From: Stagnihabitans tardus
GTDB taxonomy: Bacteria; Pseudomonadota; Alphaproteobacteria; Rhodobacterales; Rhodobacteraceae
Direction of reading: 5' to 3'
NCBI RefSeq assembly: GCF_009925085.1
Contig: NZ_JAABNR010000005.1
Span: 1-64,000, forward strand
Length of the DNA stretch: 64,000 bases
The number at the start of each line of letters is the position of its first letter. The first letter of the stretch is position 1. Under the pieces are notes generated by a model. That model did not search any database and was not told where the DNA came from. It saw only the letters and a program-made list of their open reading frames with translations. Both the position numbers and the translations under genes were made by a program. Positions 45,478 through 54,466 of this stretch are shown here, in pieces.

Positions 45478-46289
45478 GAATACCCTTTTCGGCCTTGCTG
45501 GGTCTTGCCGTCATGGGGCTCATGCTCCTGTCCTCGGTGCTGGCGCAGTGGGTCGCGCCCTACGGGCTGAACGAGACCGTGGGCAAGGTCTGGGAGAACC
45601 CATCGGCCACCTTCTGGCTGGGCACGGACCAGATCGGCCGAGATATCCTCTCGCGGCTCTTGTACGGCGGGCAGGTGACGATCTTCGTCGCGGCGGCCTC
45701 TTCGGCGCTGGCCTTTTCGATGGGGGCCTTCTTTGGCTTCCTGGCGGCGGTGCGGGGCGGTTGGGTCGATACCACCCTGTCGCGGATCGTCGATGTGATG
45801 ATGGCGGTGCCCTCGCTGATCGTGGCGCTGGTCGTCCTCTCGGTCCTGCCCTTGACGCTGCCGACACTGATCCTGGTCATGGGCGTGCTGGATTCCACCC
45901 GCGTCTTCCGCCTGTCCCGCGCCGTGGCCGCCGATATCGCGGTCATGGACTATGTCGAGGCCGCCAAGCTGCGCGGTGAGGGGCAAAGCTGGATCATCTT
46001 CCGCGAGATCCTGCCCAATGCCATGTCGCCCCTGGTGGCAGAATTCGGCATGCGTTTCATCTTTGCCGTGCTTTTCATCTCGACCCTGTCTTTCCTGGGC
46101 CTGGGCATCCAGCCGCCCGATACGGATTGGGGCGGCATGGTGCGGGAAAACAAGGAGGGCCTGATCTACGGCAAATCCGCTGCCATGGTGCCGGCGGCGG
46201 CCATCGCGGTCCTCGCCATCGCGGTCAATACCGTTGCCGACTGGATCTTGTCGCGCACCTCCTCCCTGAAAGGAGGCCGCAATGGCTGA
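45474..46289 (+). CDS. Dpp-type ABC importer permease (DppC-like)
   Basis: A 271-residue permease with the DppC features LGTDQIGRDILSRLLYGGQ, MMAVPSLIVALVVLSVL and the contact loop DYVEAAKLRGEGQSWIIFRE followed by LPN. It ends in a lumenal-cytoplasmic segment typical of the family. It overlaps the fused ATPase gene by eight bases, so the two are co-translated. Confidence 0.93.
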   Translation: MRIPFSALLGLAVMGLMLLSSVLAQWVAPYGLNETVGKVWENPSATFWLGTDQIGRDILSRLLYGGQVTIFVAAASSALAFSMGAFFGFLAAVRGGWVDTTLSRIVDVMMAVPSLIVALVVLSVLPLTLPTLILVMGVLDSTRVFRLSRAVAADIAVMDYVEAAKLRGEGQSWIIFREILPNAMSPLVAEFGMRFIFAVLFISTLSFLGLGIQPPDTDWGGMVRENKEGLIYGKSAAMVPAAAIAVLAIAVNTVADWILSRTSSLKGGRNG

Positions 46290-47913
46290 CCTGCTGAGCA
46301 TCAAGGACTTGGTGATCGAGGCGACCTCATATCCTCCGGGCGAAAAGCCTCGGACCGTGACCTTGGTCGACGGGGTCTCGGTGTCCTTGGAGAAGGGGCG
46401 GGTCCTGGGCCTGATCGGCGAATCCGGGGCAGGGAAGTCGACGATCGGCCTCGCCGCCATGGCCTATGGGCGCGGCGGGGTGCGGCTGACCGGCGGAGAA
46501 GTCCGCTTGAACGGGCGCAACATCCGGGGCGCCGGGGCTGTGACGCTGCGCGAGCTGCGCGGGCGCGAGGTGACCTATGTCGCCCAATCCGCCGCCGCCG
46601 CCTTCAACCCGGCGAAAAAGCTGATGGAGCAGGTGATCGAGACCTGCCTGCTGCACAAGATCATGACCCGCCCCGCCGCCGAGGCGCGGGCGGTGGAGCT
46701 TTTCCGCAAGCTCGGCCTGCCCAACCCCGAGGGTTTCGGCAACCGTTACCCGCACCAGGTCTCGGGCGGGCAGTTGCAGCGGGCGATGACCGCGATGGCC
46801 CTGTGCCCCAAGCCTGACCTCGTGATCTTCGACGAGCCCACGACGGCCCTGGACGTGACGACGCAGATCGAGGTCCTGGCCGCGATCAAGGAGGCCATTC
46901 ACGATCAGGGCGTGGCAGCCATCTACATCACCCATGACCTGGCCGTGGTGGCCCAGGTCGCCGATGACATCATGGTGTTGCGCCATGGCAAGACGGTGGA
47001 ATATGGGCCGACCGATCAGATCATCAACCGCCCCGGGCAGGCCTATACCCAGGCCCTGGTCTCGGTGCGCGAGATTGCCCATGTCGAAAAGCCCGATGCG
47101 GCGCCGATCCTGACGGTGGATGCGGTGACGGCGCGCTACAAGGGCACCAATTTCGATGTGCTCAAGCGGGTCTCGGTCGCCGTGGCGCCGGGGCAGACCC
47201 TGGCGGTGGTGGGCGAATCGGGGTCGGGGAAATCGACCCTGGCGCGGGCGATCACCGGGCTTTTGCCTGCGGGCCAGGGGGCGATCACCTTTGCCGGGCG
47301 GTGCTTGTCGCCGGACCTGGCCGGGCGGTCGCGCGACGACCTGCGCGAGTTGCAGATGATCTACCAGATGGCCGACACCGCGATGAACCCGCGCCAGACC
47401 GTCGGCACGATCATCGGTCGGCCCCTGGAGTTCTATTTCGGCCTGAAGGGCGCGGAAAAGGCGAAACGGGTGGCCGAGCTGCTGGACCAGATCGAGATGG
47501 GCAAGGGCTTTGCCGAGCGCTATCCGGCCGAGCTTTCGGGCGGCCAGAAGCAGCGCGTCTGCATCGCCCGCGCCCTTGCCGCCAAGCCCAAGCTGATCAT
47601 CTGCGACGAGGTCACCTCGGCGCTTGATCCCCTGGTGGCCGATGGCATCCTGAAGCTGCTGCTGGAGCTTCAGGCGCGGGAGGGGGTGGCCTATCTCTTC
47701 ATCACGCATGACCTGGCCACCGTGCGCGCCATCGCCGACAAGATCGCAGTGATGTATCGCGGCGAGGTTGTGCGCTATGGCCAGAAGTCCGATGTGCTGA
47801 GCCCGCCCTTTGACGATTACACCGACCTTTTGCTGAGCTCGGTGCCCGAGATGCGGCTGGGCTGGCTGGAAGAGGTGCTGGGGCGCCGCAGGATGGAAAG
47901 CGCGGGGAACTAG
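46282..47913 (+). CDS. Dpp-type ABC importer ATPase, two domains fused (DppD-DppF)
   Basis: A 543-residue protein with two complete ATPase domains. The first has Walker A GESGAGKS (46-53), signature VSGGQLQR and Walker B DLVIFDEPTTALD. The second has GESGSGKST (about 311), signature LSGGQKQR and LIICDEVTSALD, where Val follows Glu. Each domain carries the oligopeptide-type extension, although the cysteines of the usual iron-sulfur tail are not evident. It replaces separate DppD and DppF subunits, as in YejF/GsiA-like systems. Confidence 0.93.
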   Translation: MADLLSIKDLVIEATSYPPGEKPRTVTLVDGVSVSLEKGRVLGLIGESGAGKSTIGLAAMAYGRGGVRLTGGEVRLNGRNIRGAGAVTLRELRGREVTYVAQSAAAAFNPAKKLMEQVIETCLLHKIMTRPAAEARAVELFRKLGLPNPEGFGNRYPHQVSGGQLQRAMTAMALCPKPDLVIFDEPTTALDVTTQIEVLAAIKEAIHDQGVAAIYITHDLAVVAQVADDIMVLRHGKTVEYGPTDQIINRPGQAYTQALVSVREIAHVEKPDAAPILTVDAVTARYKGTNFDVLKRVSVAVAPGQTLAVVGESGSGKSTLARAITGLLPAGQGAITFAGRCLSPDLAGRSRDDLRELQMIYQMADTAMNPRQTVGTIIGRPLEFYFGLKGAEKAKRVAELLDQIEMGKGFAERYPAELSGGQKQRVCIARALAAKPKLIICDEVTSALDPLVADGILKLLLELQAREGVAYLFITHDLATVRAIADKIAVMYRGEVVRYGQKSDVLSPPFDDYTDLLLSSVPEMRLGWLEEVLGRRRMESAGN

Positions 47914-47916
47914 CGC

Positions 47917-48006
47917 CGGGGGGACTGCCGTCCCCCGGACCCCCTGCCCAAAGGGGAGCACGCTCCCCTTTGGAAACCCCGTGGATATTTGGGAAAAGAT
48001 GAAAGC
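47917..48006 (+). repeat. Dispersed 'GATATTTGGGAAAAGATGA' element, long form
   Basis: It begins three bases after the ATPase stop with a C/G hairpin (ggggggactgccgtccccc), contains a second hairpin (aaaggggagc-acgctcccctttgg) and ends with gatatttgggaaaagatga. It separates the importer operon from the phosphodiesterase-like gene, for which it offers an upstream in-frame GTG and ATG that are probably not used. Confidence 0.85.
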
Positions 48007-48019
48007 GAAAGAGGGCGCT

Positions 48020-48856
48020 ATGGCGAAGGTGCTGTTGATCTTGCTGGATGGGGTGCCGTGGCGGAATTGGCGGCGGCTTTTCGGCAATCTGGAGGGCTGG
48101 GTGGCCCATGGCGAGGCGCGGGTCTGGCGGATGCGGTCGGTTTTGCCTTCGACCTCGGGGACTTGCTATGCCTCCATTCACACCGGGCTGGCGCCCCAGG
48201 TCCATGGGATCTGGGGCAATGCGACGCGGCGGAGGCTGGAGTTTCCGGATATCTTCTCCGAGGCAGTGAAGGCGGGGCTGAAGACCGGGGCGGTGACGCA
48301 TTCCTTCTGGTCGGAGTTCTTCAACCGGGCGCCTTTCGATGTGGTGGGCGATATCGAATATGACGAGCCGGGCGGGCCGATCACCCATGGGCGGTTCCAC
48401 ACGATGACCGGCGACAGTTCGTATAACCAGATGACCCCTGCCGATGTGGACCTGTTTGCGACGCTGACGATGCTGTGCGAGCGCAAGGGGATCGACTACG
48501 GCATCCTGCATACTTGCACCCTGGACAGCCTGGGGCACCGGTTCTTCCATGACTGCGAAGAGATGGATGACGGCTGTTACCGGATGGACGAGGCCCTGGC
48601 CAATTTCATCCCGCGCTGGCGGGCGGCGGGCTATGAGGTCATCGTGACCGCCGACCACGGCCAGGACGCGCGGGGCCATCATGGCGGGACGACGGAAGAG
48701 CAGCGGGATTTCGCGCTCTATTACTTCGGCGCGGGCGAGGGGCCGGGCAAGGATGTGCTTCTGGACCAGTTGGCCCTTGCGCCGACGATCCTGACGCGGC
48801 TGGGGGTGGCGGTGCCCGAAACGATGAAGGCAGTGCCGTTTCTGACCGCGGGGTGA
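48020..48856 (+). CDS. Alkaline-phosphatase-superfamily phosphodiesterase
   Basis: A 278-residue type I phosphodiesterase/nucleotide pyrophosphatase-like enzyme. Metal and catalytic motifs: LLILLDGVPW near the start, LPSTSGTCYASIHTG (nucleophile Thr or Ser), TLDSLGHRFFHD and TADHGQDARGHHGG. No signal peptide, so it is cytoplasmic. I choose the ATG at 48020, preceded by aaagagg; further upstream in-frame codons lie in a dispersed repeat. Following the Dpp-type importer, it may cleave a phosphonate or phosphodiester taken up by it. Confidence 0.85.
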   Translation: MAKVLLILLDGVPWRNWRRLFGNLEGWVAHGEARVWRMRSVLPSTSGTCYASIHTGLAPQVHGIWGNATRRRLEFPDIFSEAVKAGLKTGAVTHSFWSEFFNRAPFDVVGDIEYDEPGGPITHGRFHTMTGDSSYNQMTPADVDLFATLTMLCERKGIDYGILHTCTLDSLGHRFFHDCEEMDDGCYRMDEALANFIPRWRAAGYEVIVTADHGQDARGHHGGTTEEQRDFALYYFGAGEGPGKDVLLDQLALAPTILTRLGVAVPETMKAVPFLTAG

Positions 48857-48884
48857 ACGGGGGCGAACTGGCCGTTTTCTCTGA

Positions 48885-48966
48885 GCCGCCCCGGGCTTGA
48901 CCCGGGGCCTCGACCCCCAGGTCGCACCCTTTCCGTCGAGGCCACGGGGCTCAAGCCCGGGGCGGC
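48885..48966. repeat. Imperfect 30-bp inverted repeat, bidirectional terminator
   Basis: Arms 48885-48914 (gccgccccgggcttgacccgg continuing to cctcgac) and 48935-48966 are near-exact reverse complements with two small differences. It lies between the converging phosphodiesterase-like gene and the frc-cluster ROK regulator, and probably terminates both. The sequence type (CCCGGGCTTGA...TCAAGCCCGGG) is common in Rhodobacterales intergenic regions. Confidence 0.8.
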
Positions 48967-48985
48967 GGGGAGAAGGGGGCTGCCG

Positions 48986-50197
48986 TCACGCCTCGCGCGC
49001 TGCGGCGTTCTGGTCGATCAGGTAGCGCTGGCTGAGCGGGATGGCGGCTGCGCCCAAAGACCGCGCCTGTGCGCCCAGCGTGCCTTCGCGCAGCAAGGGG
49101 GGCGCGATGCCCGAGAGGTCTTGCCGCAGGAAGGCCTCTTGCGTGGCCTGCACCATCCGGGCGCGCACCCAGGGCGGCATCCAGCCGTCGATCAGCACCG
49201 AATCAAGCTCCAGCAGCGTCGTGGCCGAAAGGATCGCGCCCGCCAGGCCCTCGGCCGCCAGGGCGATCCAGCGGTCCAGCACCGCGTCCGAGACCTGCCA
49301 GGTGTCGGGCTGCTCCCAGATGTGGTCCGAGCTTTCGCCGGCCGCCTCCATCATCTCGGCCAGGACCGAAAGCGAGGCGCTGTCGAAGAGCCGGCGCATC
49401 CGGCCATCGGGGCCCTGCACGGGCATGGGGCCCACCCCCGCCGCATTGCCGGTGCGGCCCAGGTGCAGCTGGCCGTTCAGAACCAGCCCGCCGCCGATGA
49501 AGGTGCCGAAGTAGAAATACAGGAAATCCTTGGGACGCTCCTTGGTGCCGAAGACCAGCTCCGCCCCACAGGCCGAGGTCGCGTCATTCTGGACATAGAC
49601 CGGCAGACCGGTGACCTCGGCCAGGGCTGCACGCATGTCCACGTCGCGCCAGGCGTCCATCTCGTCCTGCGGCGCACCAAGCGCCTCGACCCAGGACCAA
49701 AGCTGGAAGGGCATCGCCACGCCAAGCCCGGCCACACGCCCGCGCAGGTCTGGGGCAAGAACCGACAGAAGTCCGGGCAGCGCGCCCGCGACGAAGCCCA
49801 CCACGGCTTGCGGCGTGGGGTAACGGTAGATGCGGCGGTGGGTGCCGCGCACCACGCCCTGGAAATCGACCAGCACCAGGTCGGCCGACCGCCGCCCGAT
49901 CTTCAGCCCCAGGAAGAAGGCCCCGTCGGCGTCCAGCGACATGGGCACCGAGGGCTGACCGATGCGACCGCGCACCGGCTCGCCGCGCATGAGAAGCCCG
50001 TCCTGTTCGAGCGCGCGCATGATCACGCTGACGGTTTGCGCCGACAGGCCCGTCATCCGCGCGATGTCGGATTTCGCCAAGGCGCCGTGCTGGCGGACCA
50101 GGGAGAGCACCAGACGTTCGTTATAGGCGCGCATCCCGGACTGGTTCGTCCCGCGCGGCGCCTCTGATCGGTCTGTGGGCTCGGTGATGTGTTGCAT
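48986..50197 (-). CDS. frcR: ROK family regulator of the fructose cluster
   Basis: A 403-residue ROK repressor: winged helix at the N-terminus (NERLVLSLVRQHGALAKSDIARMTGLSAQTV), then the ROK sensor (GLGVAMPFQ, VQNDATSACGAELVFG, YFGTFIGGGLVLNG). The zinc cysteine cluster is missing. It is encoded divergently from the frcB importer genes and after the FucU-type gene, matching the position of FrcR in rhizobia. The start MQHITEPTDR at 50197 lies seven bases after the FucU-type stop. Confidence 0.88.
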   Translation of the reverse strand: MQHITEPTDRSEAPRGTNQSGMRAYNERLVLSLVRQHGALAKSDIARMTGLSAQTVSVIMRALEQDGLLMRGEPVRGRIGQPSVPMSLDADGAFFLGLKIGRRSADLVLVDFQGVVRGTHRRIYRYPTPQAVVGFVAGALPGLLSVLAPDLRGRVAGLGVAMPFQLWSWVEALGAPQDEMDAWRDVDMRAALAEVTGLPVYVQNDATSACGAELVFGTKERPKDFLYFYFGTFIGGGLVLNGQLHLGRTGNAAGVGPMPVQGPDGRMRRLFDSASLSVLAEMMEAAGESSDHIWEQPDTWQVSDAVLDRWIALAAEGLAGAILSATTLLELDSVLIDGWMPPWVRARMVQATQEAFLRQDLSGIAPPLLREGTLGAQARSLGAAAIPLSQRYLIDQNAAAREA

Positions 50198-50204
50198 GGC
50201 CGCC

Positions 50205-50648
50205 TCAGGCCGGTCTCCCATTCGCGTCGATGACGCCTTTTCGCAGGATCACATTGGCAAACAAGGCGGATTCCGTGGTGGCGACGATTGTATGGGCCGC
50301 GCGGATCCGGGGGTAGAGATCTGCCCCTTTCAAGGGCAGGACGGTGAAATTCGGGGCAAGCTCGGAAATCGCCGCGTCGAAATCGCGGTGGAAATCGCCC
50401 GTCTGCGCGGGGTCGTTGTTCAGGCTCGCGCGCATCACCGCATGGGGGACGGAGCGGTCCAGGGGCATCACCGCCAGGATCGCCCGGACCAGCGCCATCG
50501 AGCCATGACCATCGGCGCGCACCAGGCGGCGGGCATGTTCCTGCGCCGGGTAATTCGCATCCACCAGCGCGATTTCGTCGCCATGGCCCATCGACCGCAG
50601 CGTGAAAAGAAGGTCAGGCCCCAAGATGGGCGGAATACCGATCAGCAT
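50205..50648 (-). CDS. RbsD/FucU family sugar mutarotase
   Basis: A 147-residue RbsD/FucU-fold mutarotase. MLIGIPPILGPDLLFTLRSMGHGDEIALVDANYPA contains the family GHGD-x-DAN catalytic motif, and ATTESALFANVILRKGV is the C-terminal signature with the active-site Tyr replaced in this stretch by Phe. It would speed anomer interconversion of the imported sugar. First gene of a two-gene minus unit with the ROK regulator, divergent from frcB. Start ATG at 50648. Confidence 0.9.
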   Translation of the reverse strand: MLIGIPPILGPDLLFTLRSMGHGDEIALVDANYPAQEHARRLVRADGHGSMALVRAILAVMPLDRSVPHAVMRASLNNDPAQTGDFHRDFDAAISELAPNFTVLPLKGADLYPRIRAAHTIVATTESALFANVILRKGVIDANGRPA

Positions 50649-50736
50649 CGAGGTCCCCAGGTTGCGAATGTCTTGCCCTCTCCTCCAAGCGGGCAATTCA
50701 GGCCGCAGACTGCGGCGGCGGGGCCCGACTGTCAAT

Positions 50737-50757
50737 AATAAATCACACTGATTTATT
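50737..50757. promoter_or_regulatory. Palindromic operator upstream of frcB
   Basis: A perfect inverted repeat with 9-bp arms (aataaatca / tgatttatt) around cac, 111 bases before the frcB start and 89 bases upstream of the FucU-type start. A possible -35 element (ttgacg, 50762-50767) follows directly. The AT-rich palindrome fits a ROK-family operator, so FrcR-type control of both divergent units is likely. Confidence 0.7.
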
Positions 50758-50867
50758 TATCTTGACGAGGCTTTGGGAATCGGCTTTTCTGCCGCCATCG
50801 CCGGGGAGAGGGAGATCGCCCCGGGATGAACCGGATGAAAAGTCCACATTCCTTGGGAGGAATATCC

Positions 50868-51878
50868 ATGACGTTCAAAGCCGCTCTTCTGGGCGCTGCT
50901 GCGCTTGCCCTGGTCGCTGGCTCTGCCTCGGCTGCCGACCTGGCTTGCCTGATCACCAAGAACAACACCAACCCCTTCTTCGTGAAGATGAAGGAAGGCG
51001 CCGAGAAGGCCGCCGCCGAAGCTGGCCTGGACTTCCAGGCCTATGCAGGTGAAGTGGACGGCGACGCCGCCCCGCAGATCACCGCCATCGAGAACTGCGT
51101 CACCGCTGGCGCCAAGGGTATCCTGATCACGCCCTCGAACGACTCGGTCGGCCCGGCCCTGAAGGCTGCCCGCGAAGCTGGCATCCTGGTCATCGCCCTG
51201 GACACCCCGCTCGCCGACAAGGACGCGCAGGACATCACCTTCGCGACCGACAACTTCGAAGCCGGCCTCCTGATCGGCAAGTGGGCTGCTGCCCAGCTGG
51301 GCGACAAGGCGGCCTCCGCCAAGATCGCGATGCTGGACATCAACAAGGACAACATCTCGGTCGACGTCGCCCGTGACACCGGGTTCCTGGTGGGCTTCGG
51401 CATCGAAGTTCCGGACCTGACCGTCATGGGTTCGGAAACCGATCCCCGCGTGATCGGCCACGAATCCTCGGGCGCCAACCCCGAAGGCGGCCAGAAGGCC
51501 ATGGAAACCCTGCTCGCCAAGGACCCGGACATCAACGTGGTCTACACGATCAACGAGCCGGCCGCCGAAGGCGCCTACCAGGCCCTGAAGGCCGCTGGCA
51601 AAGAAGGCCAGGCGCTGATCGTTTCGGTCGACGGCGGTTGCCCGGGCGTGGCTGCGGTCAAGGACGGCCGGATCGGCGCGACCTCGCAGCAATACCCGCT
51701 CCTGATGGCGTCCAAGGGCATCGAGGCCATCGTGGCCTTCGCCAAGGACGGCACCAAGCCCGCCGTGACCGAAGGCCTGTCCTTCTACAACACCGGCGTG
51801 AACCTGGTGACCGACAAGCCGGTCGATGGCGTGCCCTCGATCGACACCACCAAGGGCACCGAGCTCTGCTGGGGCTAA
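50868..51878 (+). CDS. frcB: Fructose ABC importer binding protein
   Basis: A 336-residue periplasmic CUT2 binding protein. The Sec signal is TFKAALLGAAALALVAGSASA, cleaved before ADLACLITK. The mature protein has KNNTNPFFVKMKEGAEKAA, SNDSVGPALKAAREAGI and the VYTINEPAAEGAY segment typical of FrcB. The start at 50868 follows gggagg. The downstream permease, ATPase and kinase reproduce the FrcBCAK layout of Sinorhizobium, where fructose is the main substrate and ribose and mannose also enter. Confidence 0.93.
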   Translation: MTFKAALLGAAALALVAGSASAADLACLITKNNTNPFFVKMKEGAEKAAAEAGLDFQAYAGEVDGDAAPQITAIENCVTAGAKGILITPSNDSVGPALKAAREAGILVIALDTPLADKDAQDITFATDNFEAGLLIGKWAAAQLGDKAASAKIAMLDINKDNISVDVARDTGFLVGFGIEVPDLTVMGSETDPRVIGHESSGANPEGGQKAMETLLAKDPDINVVYTINEPAAEGAYQALKAAGKEGQALIVSVDGGCPGVAAVKDGRIGATSQQYPLLMASKGIEAIVAFAKDGTKPAVTEGLSFYNTGVNLVTDKPVDGVPSIDTTKGTELCWG

Positions 51879-51918
51879 GCCTGGGTTCAGTAAGTCAGGC
51901 TCTCTGACTTGATTAACG

Positions 51919-51944
51919 GAAGGGCGAGGTTACTCTCGCCCTTC
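51919..51944 (+). promoter_or_regulatory. Attenuator hairpin between frcB and frcC
   Basis: A 10-bp stem (gaagggcgag / ctcgcccttc) with 6-base loop, followed by ttcat. It stands 40 bases after the frcB stop. It may terminate most transcripts, keeping binding protein in excess over the membrane parts. Confidence 0.7.
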
Positions 51945-51972
51945 TTCATACCGGAGGGGGGGCATCCGAGCG

Positions 51973-53088
51973 ATGAGCAGTCCAGAGACACCGACCAAGA
52001 CGATTTCCGATTTCGAGGCCAAGCTGGCCGAGGCCGACAAGACCGTCGCCCAGTTCGAGGCCGATGACGCTTCGACCTTCAACGTGATCAAAGGGGTGCT
52101 GCGGCGCAATCCGACGCTGATCCCGGCGGCCGTTCTGATCGTTTCCTACCTGGCCTTTGGCCTCGTGGCCTTTGCCATGGACCATGGCAACTTCTTCCGC
52201 GGCACCGTCCTGTCGACCATCCTGCAGCAGATGACGGTCGTGGGCTTCATCGCCCTGGCGCAGACCCTGGTCATCCTGACCGCCGGCATCGAGCTTTCGG
52301 TGGGCGAGATCCTGATCATGTCGGCCCTGATCATGGCGAACCTGGGCGTCAATCCCGGCGAGCCCGAGATCGCGGGCTGGCCTGCGCCCTTGGCAATTGC
52401 GGCGGGCATCGGCATCGGAGCCTTGATGGGGCTCTTGAACGGGATACTCATCACCAAGATCAAGCTGCCGCCCTTCATCGTGACGCTGGGGACGCTGTCG
52501 ATCTTCCGCGCGCTGAAGCTGGCCTATTCCCACTCGGAATCGGTGCGCAACGTCGATATCGAGGCCAAGTCGCCGCTTCTTCTGTTCTTCGGCCAGGGTT
52601 TCAAGTTCGGCAGCTTTACCGTGACCTTCGGCATGATCGGCCTGTTCCTTTTGGCCGCCGTGGTCTGGTTCGCGCTGAACCGCACCGCCTGGGGCCGCCA
52701 TGTCCATGCCATCGGCGATGATCCCGATGCGGCGATGCTCTCGGGCATCAAGGTCGACCGCGTGCTGATCTCGGTCTACACCGCTGCCGGCGCCATCTGC
52801 GGCCTGACCGCCTGGGTCGCCATCGGCCGCGTCGGTTCGGTCTCGCCCATCGCTTTCGGCGACATCAACCTGGCCTCGATCACCGCCGTGGTGATCGGCG
52901 GGACCTCGCTCTTCGGCGGCCGCGGCTCGGTCGTCGGAGCGGTCCTCGGCGCCATCATCGTGCAGCTCTTCACCACGGGCCTTTCGGTCGCGGTGCGGGT
53001 GGACGACTACTGGCAAACCTTTGCGGCGGGCTGCCTTGTCATCGTCGCCGTGGCTTTGGATCAATATATGCGGAGGGCTTCGAAGTGA
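51973..53088 (+). CDS. frcC: Fructose ABC importer permease
   Basis: A 371-residue CUT2 (RbsC-type) permease with a hydrophilic N-terminal extension of about 50 residues (DFEAKLAEADKTVAQFEADD) and then eight or more membrane segments. The family words TAGIELSVGEILIMSALI, GLLNGILITKIKLPPFIVTLGT and VVIGGTSLFGGRGSVVGAVLG are present. Its TGA overlaps the GTG start of frcA. Confidence 0.93.
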   Translation: MSSPETPTKTISDFEAKLAEADKTVAQFEADDASTFNVIKGVLRRNPTLIPAAVLIVSYLAFGLVAFAMDHGNFFRGTVLSTILQQMTVVGFIALAQTLVILTAGIELSVGEILIMSALIMANLGVNPGEPEIAGWPAPLAIAAGIGIGALMGLLNGILITKIKLPPFIVTLGTLSIFRALKLAYSHSESVRNVDIEAKSPLLLFFGQGFKFGSFTVTFGMIGLFLLAAVVWFALNRTAWGRHVHAIGDDPDAAMLSGIKVDRVLISVYTAAGAICGLTAWVAIGRVGSVSPIAFGDINLASITAVVIGGTSLFGGRGSVVGAVLGAIIVQLFTTGLSVAVRVDDYWQTFAAGCLVIVAVALDQYMRRASK

Positions 53089-53864
53089 CCCAACCCATCA
53101 TCAAAGCCCGTGGCCTGATGAAGCGCTATGGCACGGTTGTCGCCATGAACGGCTGCGATTTCGACCTTTACCCCGGCGAGATCCTGGGCGTGATCGGCGA
53201 CAACGGGGCGGGGAAATCCACCCTCATCAAGGCGCTCTCGGGCGCCGTCACCCCCGACCATGGCACGATCGAGCTGGAAGGCCGCGAAGTCCACTTCCGC
53301 GGCCCGGAAGAGGCGCGGAGCGCGGGGATCGAGACGGTTTACCAGACGCTCGCCATGTCGCCCGCGCTGTCGATTGCCGACAACATGTTCCTGGGTCGTG
53401 AGTGGCGCAAGCCCGGCATCCTGGGCAGCGTGTTCCGCATGACGGACCGGGCGCGGATGAACGCCTTCGCCCGGGAAAAGCTGTCGGAACTGGGTCTGAT
53501 GACCATCCAGAACATTGACCAGGCGGTCGAGACGCTCTCGGGCGGTCAGCGTCAGGGCGTCGCGGTGGCACGGGCGGCGGCTTTCGGGTCCAAGGTCGTG
53601 ATCCTCGACGAACCGACGGCGGCCCTGGGCGTCAAGGAAAGCCGTCGCGTGCTGGAGCTGATCCAGGACGTGCGCAAGCGCGGCATCCCGATCATCCTGA
53701 TCAGCCACAACATGCCGCATGTCTTCGAGGTCTGCGACCGCGTCCATGTGCATCGCCTGGGCCGCAGGCTCTGCGTCATCGACCCGAAAAAGCACTCGAT
53801 GTCGGATGCGGTGGCCTATATGACCGGGGCGAAACTCCCCGATGACGTGAACGAGGCCGCATGA
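53085..53864 (+). CDS. frcA: Fructose ABC importer ATPase
   Basis: A 259-residue single-domain CUT2 ATPase, about half the length of RbsA, which is characteristic of FrcA. Walker A GDNGAGKST, signature LSGGQRQ and Walker B VVILDEPTAAL are intact. It starts with GTG at 53085 overlapping the frcC stop, with cggagg upstream. It likely dimerises to power FrcC. It overlaps frcK by four bases. Confidence 0.93.
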   Translation: MTQPIIKARGLMKRYGTVVAMNGCDFDLYPGEILGVIGDNGAGKSTLIKALSGAVTPDHGTIELEGREVHFRGPEEARSAGIETVYQTLAMSPALSIADNMFLGREWRKPGILGSVFRMTDRARMNAFAREKLSELGLMTIQNIDQAVETLSGGQRQGVAVARAAAFGSKVVILDEPTAALGVKESRRVLELIQDVRKRGIPIILISHNMPHVFEVCDRVHVHRLGRRLCVIDPKKHSMSDAVAYMTGAKLPDDVNEAA

Positions 53865-54466
53865 CACCGCAAGCGCTGGCAGAGCTGATCCTTGCAAAAG
53901 CCAGCGCGAAAGGGGGCCGCTTCATCGCGGCCCTCGCAGGCCCTCCGGGGGCCGGGAAATCGACCCTGGCCGAGACGCTGGTGGGTCTGCTTGGCCCCTC
54001 GTCGCGGGTCGTGCCGATGGACGGCTTTCACTATGACGACGCCATCCTGATCGCGCGCGGCCAGCGCAACCGCAAGGGCGCGCCCGAGACCTTTGACGTG
54101 GCGGGCTATCGGCATCTGCTCTCGCGCCTCCGCGAGGAAGACGAGGTCGCCATCCCGGTTTTCGACCGCTCTCTGGAGCTGTCGCGCGGATCGGCCGATA
54201 TCGTGACGCGGGATCATCGCATCCTGGTCACCGAGGGCAATTACCTCCTCTTGAACGAGGCGCCCTGGACCGAGCTGCGCTTTGACATGACCGTGATGAT
54301 CGAGGTGCCCGAGGCGGAGCTTGATCGCCGCTTGCTGGCGCGCTGGGATTTCTACGGTAAGACGCCCGAGGAAGCCCGGGCCTGGATCGACGGCAACGAC
54401 ATGCCGAACATCCGCCGCGTGATCCATGGCTCGCGCGAAGCGGATCACCGGATCGTCTGGCGCTAA
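53861..54466 (+). CDS. frcK: FrcK-like sugar kinase (uridine kinase/PRK fold)
   Basis: A 201-residue P-loop kinase: GPPGAGKST near residues 27-35, [12 protein letters not shown] (catalytic Asp), then VTEGNYLLL and [12 protein letters not shown]. It resembles the nucleoside/phosphoribulokinase fold and ends the frcBCAK operon, where it is thought to phosphorylate the imported ketose. ATGA overlap with frcA. Its stop overlaps the stop of the converging acetyltransferase gene. Confidence 0.9.
   Translation: MTPQALAELILAKASAKGGRFIAALAGPPGAGKSTLAETLVGLLGPSSRVVPMDGFHYDDAILIARGQRNRKGAPETFDVAGYRHLLSRLREEDEVAIPVFDRSLELSRGSADIVTRDHRILVTEGNYLLLNEAPWTELRFDMTVMIEVPEAELDRRLLARWDFYGKTPEEARAWIDGNDMPNIRRVIHGSREADHRIVWR

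Noticed and set aside
48885-48966. Possible start of a CRISPR-like or tandem repeat array
   Set aside because: There are only two arms and they are inverted, with no spacers or cas genes; it is a terminator-like inverted repeat.
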